This document shows positions 48,248 to 58,299 of a DNA stretch of 64,000 nt, piece after piece. Every line of letters begins with the position of its first letter. Positions within the stretch are counted from its first letter, which is position 1. The position numbers and the translations under genes were made by a program. Source of the DNA: JABDQZ01 sp963801985 (GTDB lineage Bacteria; Pseudomonadota; Gammaproteobacteria; Chromatiales; Chromatiaceae); contig CAWDGV010000021.1 in assembly GCA_963801985.1 (NCBI GenBank), forward strand, positions 20,222 through 84,221, given 5' to 3'. The notes under the pieces were generated by a model. It saw only the letters and a program-made list of their open reading frames with translations. It ran no database searches and had not been told where the DNA came from.

Positions 48248-48358
48248 CAGCCTCTAACCGCCGGTTTAGGTCGAGAGCCGCCAGTGAATAAGTTTCACTG
48301 GATGACAGGAACTGATGAAAAGCGGTTATTAACTTATTTTGAAGAAAGTACCTATAAT

Positions 48359-49219
48359 TCAGTGAGACAATGTATTGCTAGTTTTTTTGACCTTATTCAG
48401 CATGTAGTTTATTGAGGCGAGAATTTCAGCTTCGCTTATTATAAATTCTCCAGCCCTTGGATGTTTTGAGTCTTCAGCAATGAGTATGTTTTGCAAAAGT
48501 GCTTTTTTGACTGTTCCCAGTTCTGGATGCCAGGCATTTTTATTGTCTATCCGTGGTGAGCCTGATTCGCCAGTATCGTGGCAACTGGCACAGATGCTTG
48601 CATAAGTCTTCTTTCCATCAATTGATTCTGCTTCTTGCTCGAATCTGTCATAAGATGCATCGTCAATGAGAATAACTTTTGCTTTAAGCTCGGCAAATAT
48701 GGCTTCTTTTTTTCGTTCGCCCATCTTTAGACAGGTTTGTTTTATAAAATCGATTTCTTCGATACTTTCCGGACGGAACAAGTTTGCTAAATCTGGCAGC
48801 CGGTTGCCCTTAACGTCATTTTCATTTTTGAACGAATAATCCCAGTATCCTGTTTTGTATTCTGCGACCATAGTGCCATTGATGGCATGCTTTGAGTCTT
48901 TATGATGGAGCAGTTTATAAGTGACATATTTATTGTTGCAGCTTCGTTTGGGTTTTAGCTGATAGAGGTCTTCTGCCAAATTGGCAGAAACTTGATAGGC
49001 AGCCTTGTAAACAGGTTTTGGTTTGTTTTTGCTCTGTTCTGTCGTGAGAGCTTTTATTTCAAAGTTTTTAAAGCGCTTTTCTTTGTGGTTTTCTGCACTG
49101 AAGTGATTGGCAATAGCCTCAGCCAGGTTTTGTTCAGTGAGTACATGCTTGGAATTTTTCTCGGAGCATGCAAACAGAAAAGCAAGACAGCCGATCGTTA
49201 GGATTTTAAATAATTTCAT
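48359..49219 (-). CDS. c5-type cytochrome c lipoprotein
   Basis: 286 residues. Signal peptide with lipobox FLFACS (Cys ~18). The middle ~150 residues are unrecognised and highly charged. The C-terminal ~85 residues hold a single heme site (ICASCHDTGESGSPRI) with a probable distal Met in ILASINYMLNK, the layout of cytochrome c5/c555. A membrane-anchored periplasmic electron carrier is likely. Monocistronic; the redox partner cannot be told from the neighbours. Confidence 0.8.
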   Translation of the reverse strand: MKLFKILTIGCLAFLFACSEKNSKHVLTEQNLAEAIANHFSAENHKEKRFKNFEIKALTTEQSKNKPKPVYKAAYQVSANLAEDLYQLKPKRSCNNKYVTYKLLHHKDSKHAINGTMVAEYKTGYWDYSFKNENDVKGNRLPDLANLFRPESIEEIDFIKQTCLKMGERKKEAIFAELKAKVILIDDASYDRFEQEAESIDGKKTYASICASCHDTGESGSPRIDNKNAWHPELGTVKKALLQNILIAEDSKHPRAGEFIISEAEILASINYMLNKVKKTSNTLSH

Positions 49220-49435
49220 GGTGATTTATTGGTCTTTATTACAACTTTCCCAATAAAGTTCTAATGACTCAAAATTTATTGAGCTTTGATTCTTAATGCC
49301 AAACTGAAAATTAAAACAATAATCCCTTACTTTTGATTTATGTCAATACATGCAAGGTCGATTTATTGATATTTATCAACTGAATTTAGCAAACTAGAAT
49401 ATACTTTATAAGGAAATCAAGTTGCAGGATTGTCT

Positions 49436-50077
49436 ATGAAACGAAACTTTATTCTAATAGCAAATGCAGTCTTACTTGTGTCCACTCTGTTTTTGACTGC
49501 TCCTGCTTACAGCGCTGGACCTGGCGGTGCCAAGGAAAGATTTCCTGGTTACAACCCAGCCCATACAGTCATCAAGTGCCCCTATCTGCCAGCGGGTATG
49601 AAAGAAGTGCCACTCTGCGGAGGAAGGCCTGCTACCTGTATTGGCACTCCTCAGGCCGATCTGATATTAGGTAGCGATAAGAACGATGTCATCGTCGCTG
49701 GCGGCGGTAATGATGTCGTGCATGGCGACGCCGGTGACGATACCGTTTGTGGCGGTGAAGGTAATGATTCTATTTTGGGAGCCAGGGGTCATGATCATCT
49801 AATCGGTGATGCCGGAAACGACTGGTTGTTTGGGGCGCCTGGCAATGACATTCTGCGAGGTGGTGACGGTGATCATGACGTGCTATGGGGTGGGCCTGGT
49901 ATAGACAACCTGGATGGTGGTCCCGGGAATTTTGATGTTTGCATGCTGCAAAGGGAAATGGGGGACTATGACAGAGAGGGCTGCAATACAGTCTATCCTC
50001 CTCCGGGTTACACCCATGATCAGGAGCCTGATCCAGGGATGCTGCGAATAACTGATCCGTTGAAATTAAAAAAATGA
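49436..50077 (+). CDS. Secreted RTX-type calcium-binding repeat protein
   Basis: 213 residues. Signal peptide (~1-27, ending APAYSAGP). Residues ~70-165 hold about seven Gly/Asp-rich nonapeptide-like repeats (GGGNDVVHGDAGDDTV, GGEGNDSIL, GDAGNDWLFG, GGPGIDNLDGG), the RTX calcium-binding beta-roll. Four or more Cys occur, unusual for RTX proteins and suggestive of disulfides. A Sec signal rather than a C-terminal type I signal means it is not a classic RTX toxin. It ends 28 bp before the ABC genes, so it may be linked to them. Confidence 0.8.
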   Translation: MKRNFILIANAVLLVSTLFLTAPAYSAGPGGAKERFPGYNPAHTVIKCPYLPAGMKEVPLCGGRPATCIGTPQADLILGSDKNDVIVAGGGNDVVHGDAGDDTVCGGEGNDSILGARGHDHLIGDAGNDWLFGAPGNDILRGGDGDHDVLWGGPGIDNLDGGPGNFDVCMLQREMGDYDREGCNTVYPPPGYTHDQEPDPGMLRITDPLKLKK

Positions 50078-50105
50078 AACTGGACTTACTTCTGGAGCAA
50101 CCTCA

Positions 50106-50805
50106 ATGAGCCTTGTCCATGCGGAAAATCTCTTTAAAGATTATCAGCTTGGTGAATTAACCGTACCTGCTATTCGCGGCGTTGACTTCAGTATTGCAGC
50201 AGGTTCCTTTGTGTGTTTTGTCGGGCCGTCTGGCAGTGGCAAGACTACGCTGCTGAATATGATTGGTTGCCTGGACCATCCTACACGGGGACAACTGAAT
50301 GTCCTGGGAACTCCGGTATCAAATCTGGATAGACAAAAAGCTGCAACTTTCAGGGGTGAAAACATCGGTTTTGTGTTTCAGGACTTCAACCTTATTCCCG
50401 TGCTGACCGCTTATGAGAATATCGAGTTTCCTCTGATCATGGTTCAGCACTGGTCAGCCCAGCAGCGACGCGAAAAGAGTCAAAAGCCTGCTGGCGGCTG
50501 CGGGTATTGAAGAACAGGCTGACAAGCGACCAGACCAGCTTTCCGGTGGACAAAAACAAAGGGTCGCAGTTGCCCGCGCTTTGGTGACCAATCCTAAACT
50601 GGTGCTCGCAGATGAGCCAACGGCTAACCTGGATCATGATACGGCCTACCGCATTATCAATCTAATGCGCAACTTACGTGACGAGTTTGGTACCAGCTTT
50701 GTTTTTTCCACGCATGACCCAAAAATTATGGGCGAGGCGGAAGTCACCTTTGAACTGGAAGATGGACTTTTGCATCAACGTGAGAAGGCTGTAAGCAATG
50801 ATTGA
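50106..50805 (+). CDS. ABC transporter ATP-binding protein, MacB/LolD type (frameshifted)
   Basis: About 232 residues. Walker A GPSGSGKTT, Q-loop FVFQDFNLIP, signature QLSGGQKQRVAVARAL, Walker B LVLADEPTANLD, and switch His in FSTHDP. The first frame ends at 50510; an extra A in the AAAA at ~50473-50476 (real reading RRERVKSLLAAAG) restores it. It is coupled to the permease gene by an eight-base overlap. Such ATPases drive MacB/LolCDE-like mechanotransmission rather than true transport. Confidence 0.87.
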
Positions 50806-52333
50806 TATTCTCAAGATTGCTGCCCGAAACCTTCTGCGCTACAAGCGTCGTACGCTACTGACTTCGCTGCTCATTACAGTTGGCCTGGTAGCGGTTATGT
50901 TATTCATTGCCATTGCCGGCTCGTTCAAATCAATGATGGTGGGACAGTTTACCGATTCCATGGTTGGTCATATCCAGGTACACAAGCGTGGCTATGTCGG
51001 CGCTATGGAAAGCCTGCCGGTAGACCGGAACATGCGTACCAGAATGCTGGTAAAGCTTTACGAAACGCTTGATTCGATAGATAGGCCATCGAAGCCTGGT
51101 CTCCGCGTGTGAAAATGATGGCGATGTTCTCCAATTTCACCAGTACAACCAGTATCCGGCTTAAATGGTGTTGATCCTGAGCGTGAATTGGCAACTGTGC
51201 CGCTGGTAGCCAACCGGGTATTGGATGGTGGCCAGGTTTCACCTTTGGTTGAACGTGGAAAAATCCAGGTTCCTGAGCTTATCGCCAAAGGAATGAAAGT
51301 AGCGGTAGGCGATACCATTGTGCTGGTTGCTACCAACAAGAAAGGCTCGGTCAACGGTATGACCTTTGTGGTGCAGGGGATTCTGGAAAGTATCTCCGGA
51401 CCGGGTGGACGAGATGGTTACATACACATCGATGATGCACGTGAATTGCTGCGCATCGAGGAAGAAGAAGTAGAAGCGCAGGTTCTGCAGAGGTTGGGTT
51501 ATATTAAGGAGGTTCCTGAAACTGAAAACGCCTGACCTCTTAAACTTAAGGATGACTTGAAAACCCAGGATAAGTTGAAGCTTTCTGATCCGTTAAAGTC
51601 AGAGCCGAAAAATAAACCTGTCGATCCTGCCGAAGAAGAAATAGACCTGGATTCCATTCTGGCGGACATTACCTCAGGTGCAGGTGAAAGGCAGGTTACC
51701 TGAACGAGACCAGGAAGCTCTATCACGGACCGAGGCTGGGGGGCTCCATCCGAAGTCAGTGAAATTACTATTCGTCTTAAAAGTCCGAGTGAGCAGGAGG
51801 CTATTTTGGATGAACTGTAGAAAAGGTATCGGACTATAAAGAACCGTCGAGGACTGAGTATTTTTCAGGTGCATCCCTGGGAGAAATTTGTGCCCTTTTC
51901 AAAGATTGCCAGCATGATCGATTTGATGACCCTGTTTATCAAGATTATCCTGATCTCTGTAGTGTTGATCAGCATTATGAATGTATTGGTAATGGCGGTA
52001 TACGAACGTATTCGTGAAATCGGTACGATGTCTGCCATAGGTACACAGCCAGGAACGATACTGGCATTATTTGTCAGTGAGGGATTTTTGCTTGGACTGG
52101 TAGGAACCTGTTACGGAATCCTGGTCAGCTTGCTGTCTGTTTCGATATTAAATTCAGTGACATTAAGTTTTTCCTTTGGCCGTCAGGAAAACCTTGTATT
52201 GATTCCCAGATTGCTGACCGTTGATGTGATTACAACGGCATTACTGACTATTCTGGTGGCGGTAATCGCCAGTCTGCAGCCGGCATGGAAGGCGTCGCGT
52301 ATGGATCCTATTACCGCCCTGCGACATATATGA
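50798..52333 (+). CDS. MacB/FtsX-family ABC permease (multiple frameshifts)
   Basis: About 510 codons with several breaks. Part 1 (50798-51112): N-terminal helix (LLRYKRRTLLTSLLITVGLV) and start of the periplasmic domain. Part 2 (51188-51535): periplasmic domain (GKIQVPELIAKGMKVAVGD). Part 3 (~51740-51830) has EVSEITIRLKSPSEQEA ending in an in-frame stop. Part 4 (51869-52333): the last three helices with the FtsX motif ERIREIGTMSAIGT and ending SRMDPITALRHI. The order is that of a full permease; at least four indels interrupt it. Given clean conservation of each part I suspect sequence errors, but true decay cannot be excluded. Confidence 0.75.
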
Positions 52334-52388
52334 AGTATACTGCATTAAATACACGGTTAGAACAACTGTGTCAGATATAAGAATTAAA

Positions 52389-52790
52389 ATGACAGTTATT
52401 CATAAATATTGTCTGACTAATGGTTCTTCTTTGGCCAGTTTCAGTCAGTCAGCTATTGCAGAAGACAAGTTTGCAATTGCGGCTGATGGTGTCAGGTGAC
52501 AGATGGCATTGCAAAGCCTGGCCGGCATCGCGCCTTATTTTCATCTTTACGATATCAATGGTAAAGCCGTTAAAAGTAGTTGCAAACCCGCACCTGGACC
52601 TGGAATTTGGTACCGGGCCCGGCGGCAGCTAGCCTCCCTGGCAGACATGGATGTTACCGTATTGGTTGCGCAAAGAGTTCCGGGCCCTAAAATGCACGAT
52701 GTGTTAATTGAACGAAATATCCGGCTTGTTAGAAGACTGGGCACAGTACAGGATGTAGTCGATGAGTTGAAGAGAATAAGACATGAAGAT
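52389..52790 (+). pseudogene. NifX/NafY-like (dinitrogenase Fe-Mo cofactor domain) protein, broken frames
   Basis: The pieces FAIAADGV, APYFHLYDINGKAVK, NPHLDLEFGTGPGG (shifted frame) and LADMDVTVLVAQRVPG ... RNIRLVRRLGTVQDVVDEL follow the order of the ~110-residue NifX/NifB C-terminal cofactor-binding domain. An in-frame TGA near 52497 and at least two shifts interrupt it. No other nitrogenase genes are present; related stand-alone proteins occur outside nitrogen fixation. It sits between the permease and the LolA-like gene and overlaps the latter. Confidence 0.6.
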
Positions 52791-53514
52791 ACGTTTATTA
52801 TCTATCTGGTTGATTTTTTCTGGCCATTACATGCCTGGAGTATTGGATGGTAATGCCATTCTGGCACAGGTCGATAAGAATATGGCACCGGACTCCTATG
52901 AAATGTATCGCAAGCTTATCAACCAGGAGCCCGATGGTAGCCGTAAGGAATTCGTGCTTTATACCGCTAAGCAGGGGCGCACAAACATGGTTGCGCTTTT
53001 TCTGTCACCCGCCAGTGACCTGGGGCGTACGACGTTACGCATCGGGGATAACATGTGGTTGTATATTCCCAAGGTTGGCAAGCCGCTTCGTATCACCAGC
53101 CTGCAGTCTATTGTTGGGGGGATATTCAATAACTCCGATTTGATGAGGCTGGAATTCAGCATTGAATACGAGGTCCAGGGTGCAGTTGAATTTGAAGAAG
53201 ACTATGTCCTGGACCTGAAAGCAAAAACCAAAGCAGTGGCTTACGACAGACTTAAAATGCGGGTTAATCGTGAATTGTTGTTGCCAACTGTCATCGAGGC
53301 TTATGCGGCCAGCGGACTGTTGGTGAAAACACTGAGCTACAAAAAGATTAAAGATTATGGAAACGGGATTGTACGACCTTCTGTGTTAGAGACGAAAAGT
53401 CCGTTGTACAAGGGTTATAAGGCTGTCATGTTGTTTGCAAACATCAGCCCCCGGGACTTTCCCGACGAAGTATTCAGTTTGAATTACATGCCGCGCGTTC
53501 AGGAGCTAAGATAG
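52783..53514 (+). CDS. LolA-like outer-membrane lipoprotein-sorting protein
   Basis: 243 residues in an intact frame. Hydrophobic N-terminus (~3-15, weak signal), then the LolA-like fold (YEMYRKLINQEPDGSRKEF, NMWLYIPKVGKPLRI, DLMRLEFSIEYEVQG, PTVIEAYAASGLLVKTL). This subgroup regularly accompanies MacB-like ABC genes. It probably shuttles a lipid or lipoprotein through the periplasm. The outer-membrane gene follows 13 bp later. Confidence 0.8.
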   Translation: MKIRLLSIWLIFSGHYMPGVLDGNAILAQVDKNMAPDSYEMYRKLINQEPDGSRKEFVLYTAKQGRTNMVALFLSPASDLGRTTLRIGDNMWLYIPKVGKPLRITSLQSIVGGIFNNSDLMRLEFSIEYEVQGAVEFEEDYVLDLKAKTKAVAYDRLKMRVNRELLLPTVIEAYAASGLLVKTLSYKKIKDYGNGIVRPSVLETKSPLYKGYKAVMLFANISPRDFPDEVFSLNYMPRVQELR

Positions 53515-53527
53515 CTCTGATTCCTCA

Positions 53528-54824
53528 ATGCCTCACTTTTTTATATTTTCTGTCTGTCTGTTTTTCTTTCATCTAGCTCTTGGCGCAGGATGATGAGTTT
53601 GTTTTTGATGTTGAAAAATTTGAACCCAAACCTTTTGAATTTACCGGTTATATAGAACTTGAACCTGAACATGCAAAAGCCAACCAGGATGGCGCGTTAT
53701 ACAGACTTCAGTTTTTTGGCCAGCCCCCGAGGACACACTCGACCAATTTACAACCACAGTCGAACTAGAGGGTCATGTCAGAAAAGGTATAGCAAGTTTA
53801 AACCTGCTGACACATTCAGAAATTGTCTGGGACCATGAGGGGGAAACCCAGGAGCATGACCTTTTTGAAGGTTTTCTGACTCTCCAGCCTGATCCCGGAC
53901 TGGCATTTGATATCGGGCAAAAAAACCATGCGCTGGGGTAAGGGCTATGCATGGAACCCTGTTGCCTTCGTTGAGCGCGCCAAGGACGCAGGTGATCCGG
54001 ACCTGGCACGAGAGGGTTACTGGATTGCGGCTATAGACTGGATCAACCGTTTTAAAGGTCCGTTACAGACGCTTGCCCTGACGGCATTGGTGCTGCCGGT
54101 TGATGACGATATCAACGATGACTTCGGTAAACCGGGTTATGACCATTTCGGAGCCAAGCTCTACCTGCTATATCGTGATATTGATATTGATTTTATGTTC
54201 CTGACTGAAGGTAGTCGGGGAGCCCAGTATGGAGTGGATTTCTCCAAGAATCTGGCGCAAATTTCGAGATACATGGTGAGCTGGCTTATTATGAAGATGT
54301 AACGCATCGTCACAATTACTGACGATTGTAATACCGGCAAGCCGGATATCGAGGATGAGATCAGTTACTTGCTTGGGCTGCGTTACCGAACCAGTGATGA
54401 TATAACATTTCTGCTGGAGTACTACTTCAACGGCAGAGGCAACGAGAAAAGTGAGCAGCAGCAATTTTACCGTTGTGTACATCAAGCCTGGGAAACCGAG
54501 GACGAGTCCTTACTAAATCAACTGCCTTTGAACAAGGATCTTGATAAAGGTCCCTTCAGCAAACCAAACCCGATGCGACAGTATCTGGGGTTTCGTACCT
54601 GGTGGGAAGAGCCGGCTGATATTGTTTATTTGACTGCTGGTTTGCAAATACTTTACAACCTCGAAGATTACAGTTATTCAGTTGCTCCTGATGTGTACTA
54701 TGACGGTATAGAGAATATCGAGATGAAGTTAAGGGGAACAATACCGATAGGTGATAGGTTGACTGAATGGGGTGAAAAACCTAATGAATATAAGCTTGAG
54801 GCACAGATCAGGGTTTACTTCTAA
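53528..54824 (+). CDS. Outer-membrane beta-barrel protein (multiple frameshifts)
   Basis: About 430 codons over several frames. Signal peptide MPHFFIFSVCLFFFHLALA in frame one, then LAQDDEFVFDVEKFEPKPFE, the middle (HSEIVWDHEGETQEHDL, WNPVAFVERAKDAGDPDLAR) and the C-terminal barrel strands ending KLEAQIRVYF, with the terminal Phe typical of outer-membrane proteins. Breaks at ~53575, in CCCCC at 53724-53728, near 53913 and around 54270-54305. With the ABC ATPase, permease and LolA-like protein it could complete a trans-envelope lipid or solute route. Exact family not recognised. Confidence 0.7.
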
Positions 54825-55917
54825 AGTTGATTGATTCTCATAATAATTAAAACCTTCTATCGAATTTTTCACCTAATCAGCACTACCTAGTGTTTACGCT
54901 TTTGTAGCGTCCCTTTCAGTCAGATAATTTTAAGTATGACAGCTTTTACCACAGTGCAGCCTGATGGGTTTCTGTGCTTGCCAACAATAATCTGACTGCT
55001 AATAACCTGATACCTGCCGGTAACTGACAGCTTTCCTAAAAATGCTAGTGCTCGGTGGAAAAGAGCAATGACCGGATTGCTCGCTTAGCGGTCGGCCAGA
55101 AACTTTTCTGCCAATGCCTCAAGTTACCGCTTAGTACATGTTGCTGACGTTCAACCAGTGTATGTGATTTTGGCGGCATTAGTCGGTGAAGAGTCAATCG
55201 TACTTTCTCTTAATACCAGATTAAAATGACCGGTATCGGGAAAAACCAATTTACACTTCCATTTTGTCAATGACGGCAAATACCGAGAAGTTGCTGGTCG
55301 ATATTTTCAGGCTCATTGAGATTTTTTGGCGGCTTTAGGCGAAATACTGTCGTGACGATTCTTCATCTTTATTTAGAGTTTCTGTCAATCGTTGAAAATT
55401 GATTTCTAAATGACTGTCCACTGTCACTCTCATAGCCGGCAGTCAATGACTGCTGAGTGGGAATTAGTCTTGCCCCGGTTCAGTGGACACATCTAAATTG
55501 ACCTAAAGTATGGGTCAGGAGGAGTGTCATGGGTAGCACAAGAGCCAGTCGCCCAAGTTCCATGACTTCCGCTTGTACCGAGTACCAGTCCCCGATAAAT
55601 CCTCTCTCAATGTCTGCTTTCTCATAAGCAGTTGGTCAGAGGTAATAGTTTGAATGACTTATCCGGGTCATATGCATAGGTTGAAGCTATTCGGCTTAAA
55701 CGGCAAAATTTGCTGAAAAGCGGAAGCTTTCTGCTTTCATTAAATTTCTAACAATCCACCGATTCTGAGTCATTCAGCATAGGTTTTAACAATGCCGGCT
55801 TTCCATGCAGGAAGTTTGGCTAGGCTTCAATCGGTTTGTTTTGTAATAATTACAGCTGCAGGTTGATTACGGACAGTGAATTCCTGAAAATCCAAATACC
55901 ACTCACAGGGCGAGGTG
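54825..55917. other. Long intergenic region with diverged repeats and possible IS end
   Basis: About 1.1 kb without a credible gene. 55598-55642 is copy F of the hairpin repeat at 36808. 55130-55200 shares words with 42650-42780. 55480-55590 looks like an insertion-sequence end: GGTTCAGTGGACAC followed by AGGAGGAGTGTC and ATG 55529, but the frame closes after ~28 codons. Accumulated remnants, not an active element. Confidence 0.45.
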
Positions 55918-56631
55918 ATGATGAAATTTCAATACTCTCAGAGTTTAAGCTGTTATCGAATGATAATGTTTGCCGCATTTTTATTGCAGGCATCATTTTA
56001 CGCTGTCGCAGAAGAGCAGAACGTAAGCCCTGGTATCAATGATTATTATCTTGCAGATCCGGATTATGAGGATTGGGTAAGAATCTTTGAGAGCCCCGGA
56101 CGAGAAGTATACGACAAGCGAAAAGCCGTTGTCAGGGCACTGGACATCAGGCCCGGCATGGACATCGCTGACATCGGTGCAGGCACTGGTTTGTATACAC
56201 GGGCTTTTTCGCACGAAGTCGGCTCCGAAGGAACGGTTTATGCTGTCGATATTGCCAGAAATTTCATTGATGGGATCGATCAGCAGGCAAAAGCTGCAGG
56301 CGTACAGAACGTCGTTGGCGTAGTTAATACGGCTAAGGACGTTAACCTCGATCCTGCATCAATTGACCTGGCCTTCGTCTGTGACACCTATCATCATTTT
56401 GAATATCCGCGCTCAATGCTGCAATCGATAAACGAGGCACTTCGCCCCGGTGGTTCATTAGTCATTATCGACTTCAGAAAAATAAAAGGCTTTAGCTCCA
56501 ATTGGGTAATGTCGCACACACGCTCTGACAAAAAAAATGTTATCGGGGAAGTCGAATCGGAGGGGTTTGAGCTAATTGAAGACCAGGATTTTCTGAAAAC
56601 CAATTTCTACCTGCGATTTACGCGTAAATAA
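55918..56631 (+). CDS. Exported SAM-dependent methyltransferase-like protein
   Basis: 237 residues. A hydrophobic N-terminus (MIMFAAFLLQASFYAVAEEQ) that looks like a signal peptide precedes a class I methyltransferase with motif I IADIGAGTGLYTRAF, an acidic VYAVDIARNFI, and motif IV CDTYHHFEYP followed by LRPGGSLVIIDFR. This subgroup with a signal-like leader is found in several marine proteobacteria; how it would meet SAM outside the cytoplasm is unclear. GTG 55915, ATG 55918 and ATG 55921 are all possible starts after GGCGAGG. Confidence 0.8.
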   Translation: MMKFQYSQSLSCYRMIMFAAFLLQASFYAVAEEQNVSPGINDYYLADPDYEDWVRIFESPGREVYDKRKAVVRALDIRPGMDIADIGAGTGLYTRAFSHEVGSEGTVYAVDIARNFIDGIDQQAKAAGVQNVVGVVNTAKDVNLDPASIDLAFVCDTYHHFEYPRSMLQSINEALRPGGSLVIIDFRKIKGFSSNWVMSHTRSDKKNVIGEVESEGFELIEDQDFLKTNFYLRFTRK

Positions 56632-56689
56632 CTTCTCAAGTTAGAGGTATGTGCGGCAAGCGGATGCATAGGGAACAATTAATGGGTTA

Positions 56690-57007
56690 TCACCATGTGG
56701 AAACGAGAGCGTGAAGAGCGCTTTTCTCTGAGGCAGTAGAAGGCTGGAAACTTATAACTTCATTAGAATAGTAGGGTTTGCCAGATAGACTGTAAACAGT
56801 CACGTGATCAGTTTTTTGGTTAAGCCTGAGGGATGGTAATGCTGAAAAAGCATGGAGTTCAGACAGGCCATCTGTATGTTGCACGTGAACTGCATACTCA
56901 TCAGGTATTCCCTTGCGGCAGGCCTGACAGATTTCACAGTTCTTATTAAAGTCCTTTTCCAGCAAAAGACAGTTATTGTCATATGGACAGCTTTCGATTT
57001 TATGCAT
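56690..57007 (-). CDS. Hypothetical Cys-rich protein
   Basis: 105 codons. Five Cys fall in the first 30 residues (ESCPYDNNC, NCEICQACRKG), a zinc- or cluster-binding pattern; the rest is polar and unrecognised. It is the longest frame of a 520-bp spacer. No strong ribosome site, so it may be spurious. Confidence 0.4.
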   Translation of the reverse strand: MHKIESCPYDNNCLLLEKDFNKNCEICQACRKGIPDEYAVHVQHTDGLSELHAFSALPSLRLNQKTDHVTVYSLSGKPYYSNEVISFQPSTASEKSALHALVSTW

Positions 57008-57155
57008 ATCAGGTAAATCACTTAAAAATGAAGTCTACTAGTAAAACTATAAGAAGTAATTAAATGCAGCATTGAAATTTTTCAATGATGTTGTGTTCTA
57101 TAATCATCCTTACAGGGCTCAGGTGTGGCTAAACTTTTAGTAAAGGAGAATTGAC

Positions 57156-57677
57156 ATGAAAAAATATATCCTGGCATCTATTTCAACAATATTCTTAATC
57201 TCAACAGGAACGGCTGTTTCAGAAGAGTCTGTATCTGTCTCCACGCAAAGTTTGACTGGCCCCATGGCCAACAGGTTGGCTATGGCTACTTATAATGTAT
57301 GTACTGAAAAAGGCTATAATGTTGCTGTCGCAGTAGTTAACCGGGATGGCAGGCTGTTGTCTTTTGTGCGCAACCCACTTGCCGGGGCACATACCATCGA
57401 TGTCAGCCAGGGAAAGGCATGGACAGCTGCAACCTTTAAAACTGCTAGTCAAAATTTAATGGGGCGGGATTTTATGAAAGGAATTCCGGGAGCCATGACC
57501 TGGGGTGGGGGGCTTCCAGTTAATGTCGCCGGGTCTTTCTATGGAGGAATTGGGGTGGCAGGGCAGATCGTCGGTATATCCGAGACCCCGCTGGAGGAAT
57601 TGGAATCAGCGGTTAACGGGATGCGGGATGAGGGTATAGAGGTCAATATCTCGCCCCTGGAAACCCTGGTGGGTTGA
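57156..57677 (+). CDS. GlcG/HbpS-type heme-binding protein, exported
   Basis: 173 residues. Signal peptide (~1-21, VSEES) and the DUF336 fold: VAVAVVNRDGRLLSFVRNP, ISQGKAWTAATFKT-like (VSQGKAWTAATFKT), GGGLPVN and GGIGVAG. Members bind heme or small ligands in the periplasm (HbpS) or cytoplasm (GlcG). A strong ribosome site (AAAGGAG) precedes the ATG. It ends 3 bp before the deformylase gene, so the two share a transcript, though the link is not functional in any obvious way. Confidence 0.85.
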   Translation: MKKYILASISTIFLISTGTAVSEESVSVSTQSLTGPMANRLAMATYNVCTEKGYNVAVAVVNRDGRLLSFVRNPLAGAHTIDVSQGKAWTAATFKTASQNLMGRDFMKGIPGAMTWGGGLPVNVAGSFYGGIGVAGQIVGISETPLEELESAVNGMRDEGIEVNISPLETLVG

Positions 57678-57680
57678 GAT

Positions 57681-58184
57681 ATGGCGCTGATGGAGATACT
57701 CACCATTCCGGATGAGAGGCTCAAGCAATTGTCGGAGCCAGTGACTGATTTCGACAAGGCGCTGCTGGAATTCGTATCCGCGATGGAGCAGACCCGTCAG
57801 CAGGGGCCGGCTGCAGTTGGCATCGCAGCACCCCAGGTGGGGTACTTTCAGCGCATCGCCATAGTGGATTGCTCCAATACCCGCAAACCAGTGCCCAACC
57901 ATGGCAACCTGGTTCTGATCAATCCCGAGATCACTCACTGGGAAGGATATGACATGGGCCGCGAGGGTTGCTTGTCTGTGCCTGATTATACAGGCAACGT
58001 TATTCGCGCCACCCATATCAAGCTAAAGGCGCAGGACCCATCGGGTGAAACCCATGAATACGAAATGGAGGGCTATGAGGCCCGCGCAGTGCAGCATGAA
58101 ATAGATCACCTGGACGGCACCTTGTTCATAGATAGGGTGGTCAGTCGCAGAACCGATTTGTTCAAACGCAAGGTGTACAAGTAA
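57681..58184 (+). CDS. def: Peptide deformylase
   Basis: 167 residues with all three metal/active-site motifs: GIAAPQVG, EGCLSVP (Cys ligand) and QHEIDHLDG (His ligands and Glu). It removes formyl groups from new proteins. The C-terminus (RRTDLFKRKVYK) is basic. A second def is usually paired with fmt, absent here, so this may be the auxiliary copy. It ends 55 bp before the heat-shock promoter of clpB. Confidence 0.93.
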   Translation: MALMEILTIPDERLKQLSEPVTDFDKALLEFVSAMEQTRQQGPAAVGIAAPQVGYFQRIAIVDCSNTRKPVPNHGNLVLINPEITHWEGYDMGREGCLSVPDYTGNVIRATHIKLKAQDPSGETHEYEMEGYEARAVQHEIDHLDGTLFIDRVVSRRTDLFKRKVYK

Positions 58185-58238
58185 TCCAGGCACGCCCGCT
58201 TCAGCGTTCGCCTCGATCATCGTTTCAGCGGAATACAG

Positions 58239-58266
58239 CTTGAAATAACCCTCCGAATCCCCATGT
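58239..58266 (+). promoter_or_regulatory. Sigma-32 heat-shock promoter of clpB
   Basis: -35 CTTGAAA (58239-58245), 13-base spacer, -10 CCCCATGT (58259-58266): an exact match to the E. coli heat-shock promoter form. It lies 34 bases before the clpB ATG, with GGAG between, and predicts RpoH control. Confidence 0.85.
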
Positions 58267-58299
58267 TTTCGACATCTCATTATTTCCCGGAGTAATTTC

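Noticed and set aside
52389..52790. Nitrogen fixation locus
   Set aside because: Only one NifX-like domain, no nifHDKEN genes; not evidence of nitrogenase.
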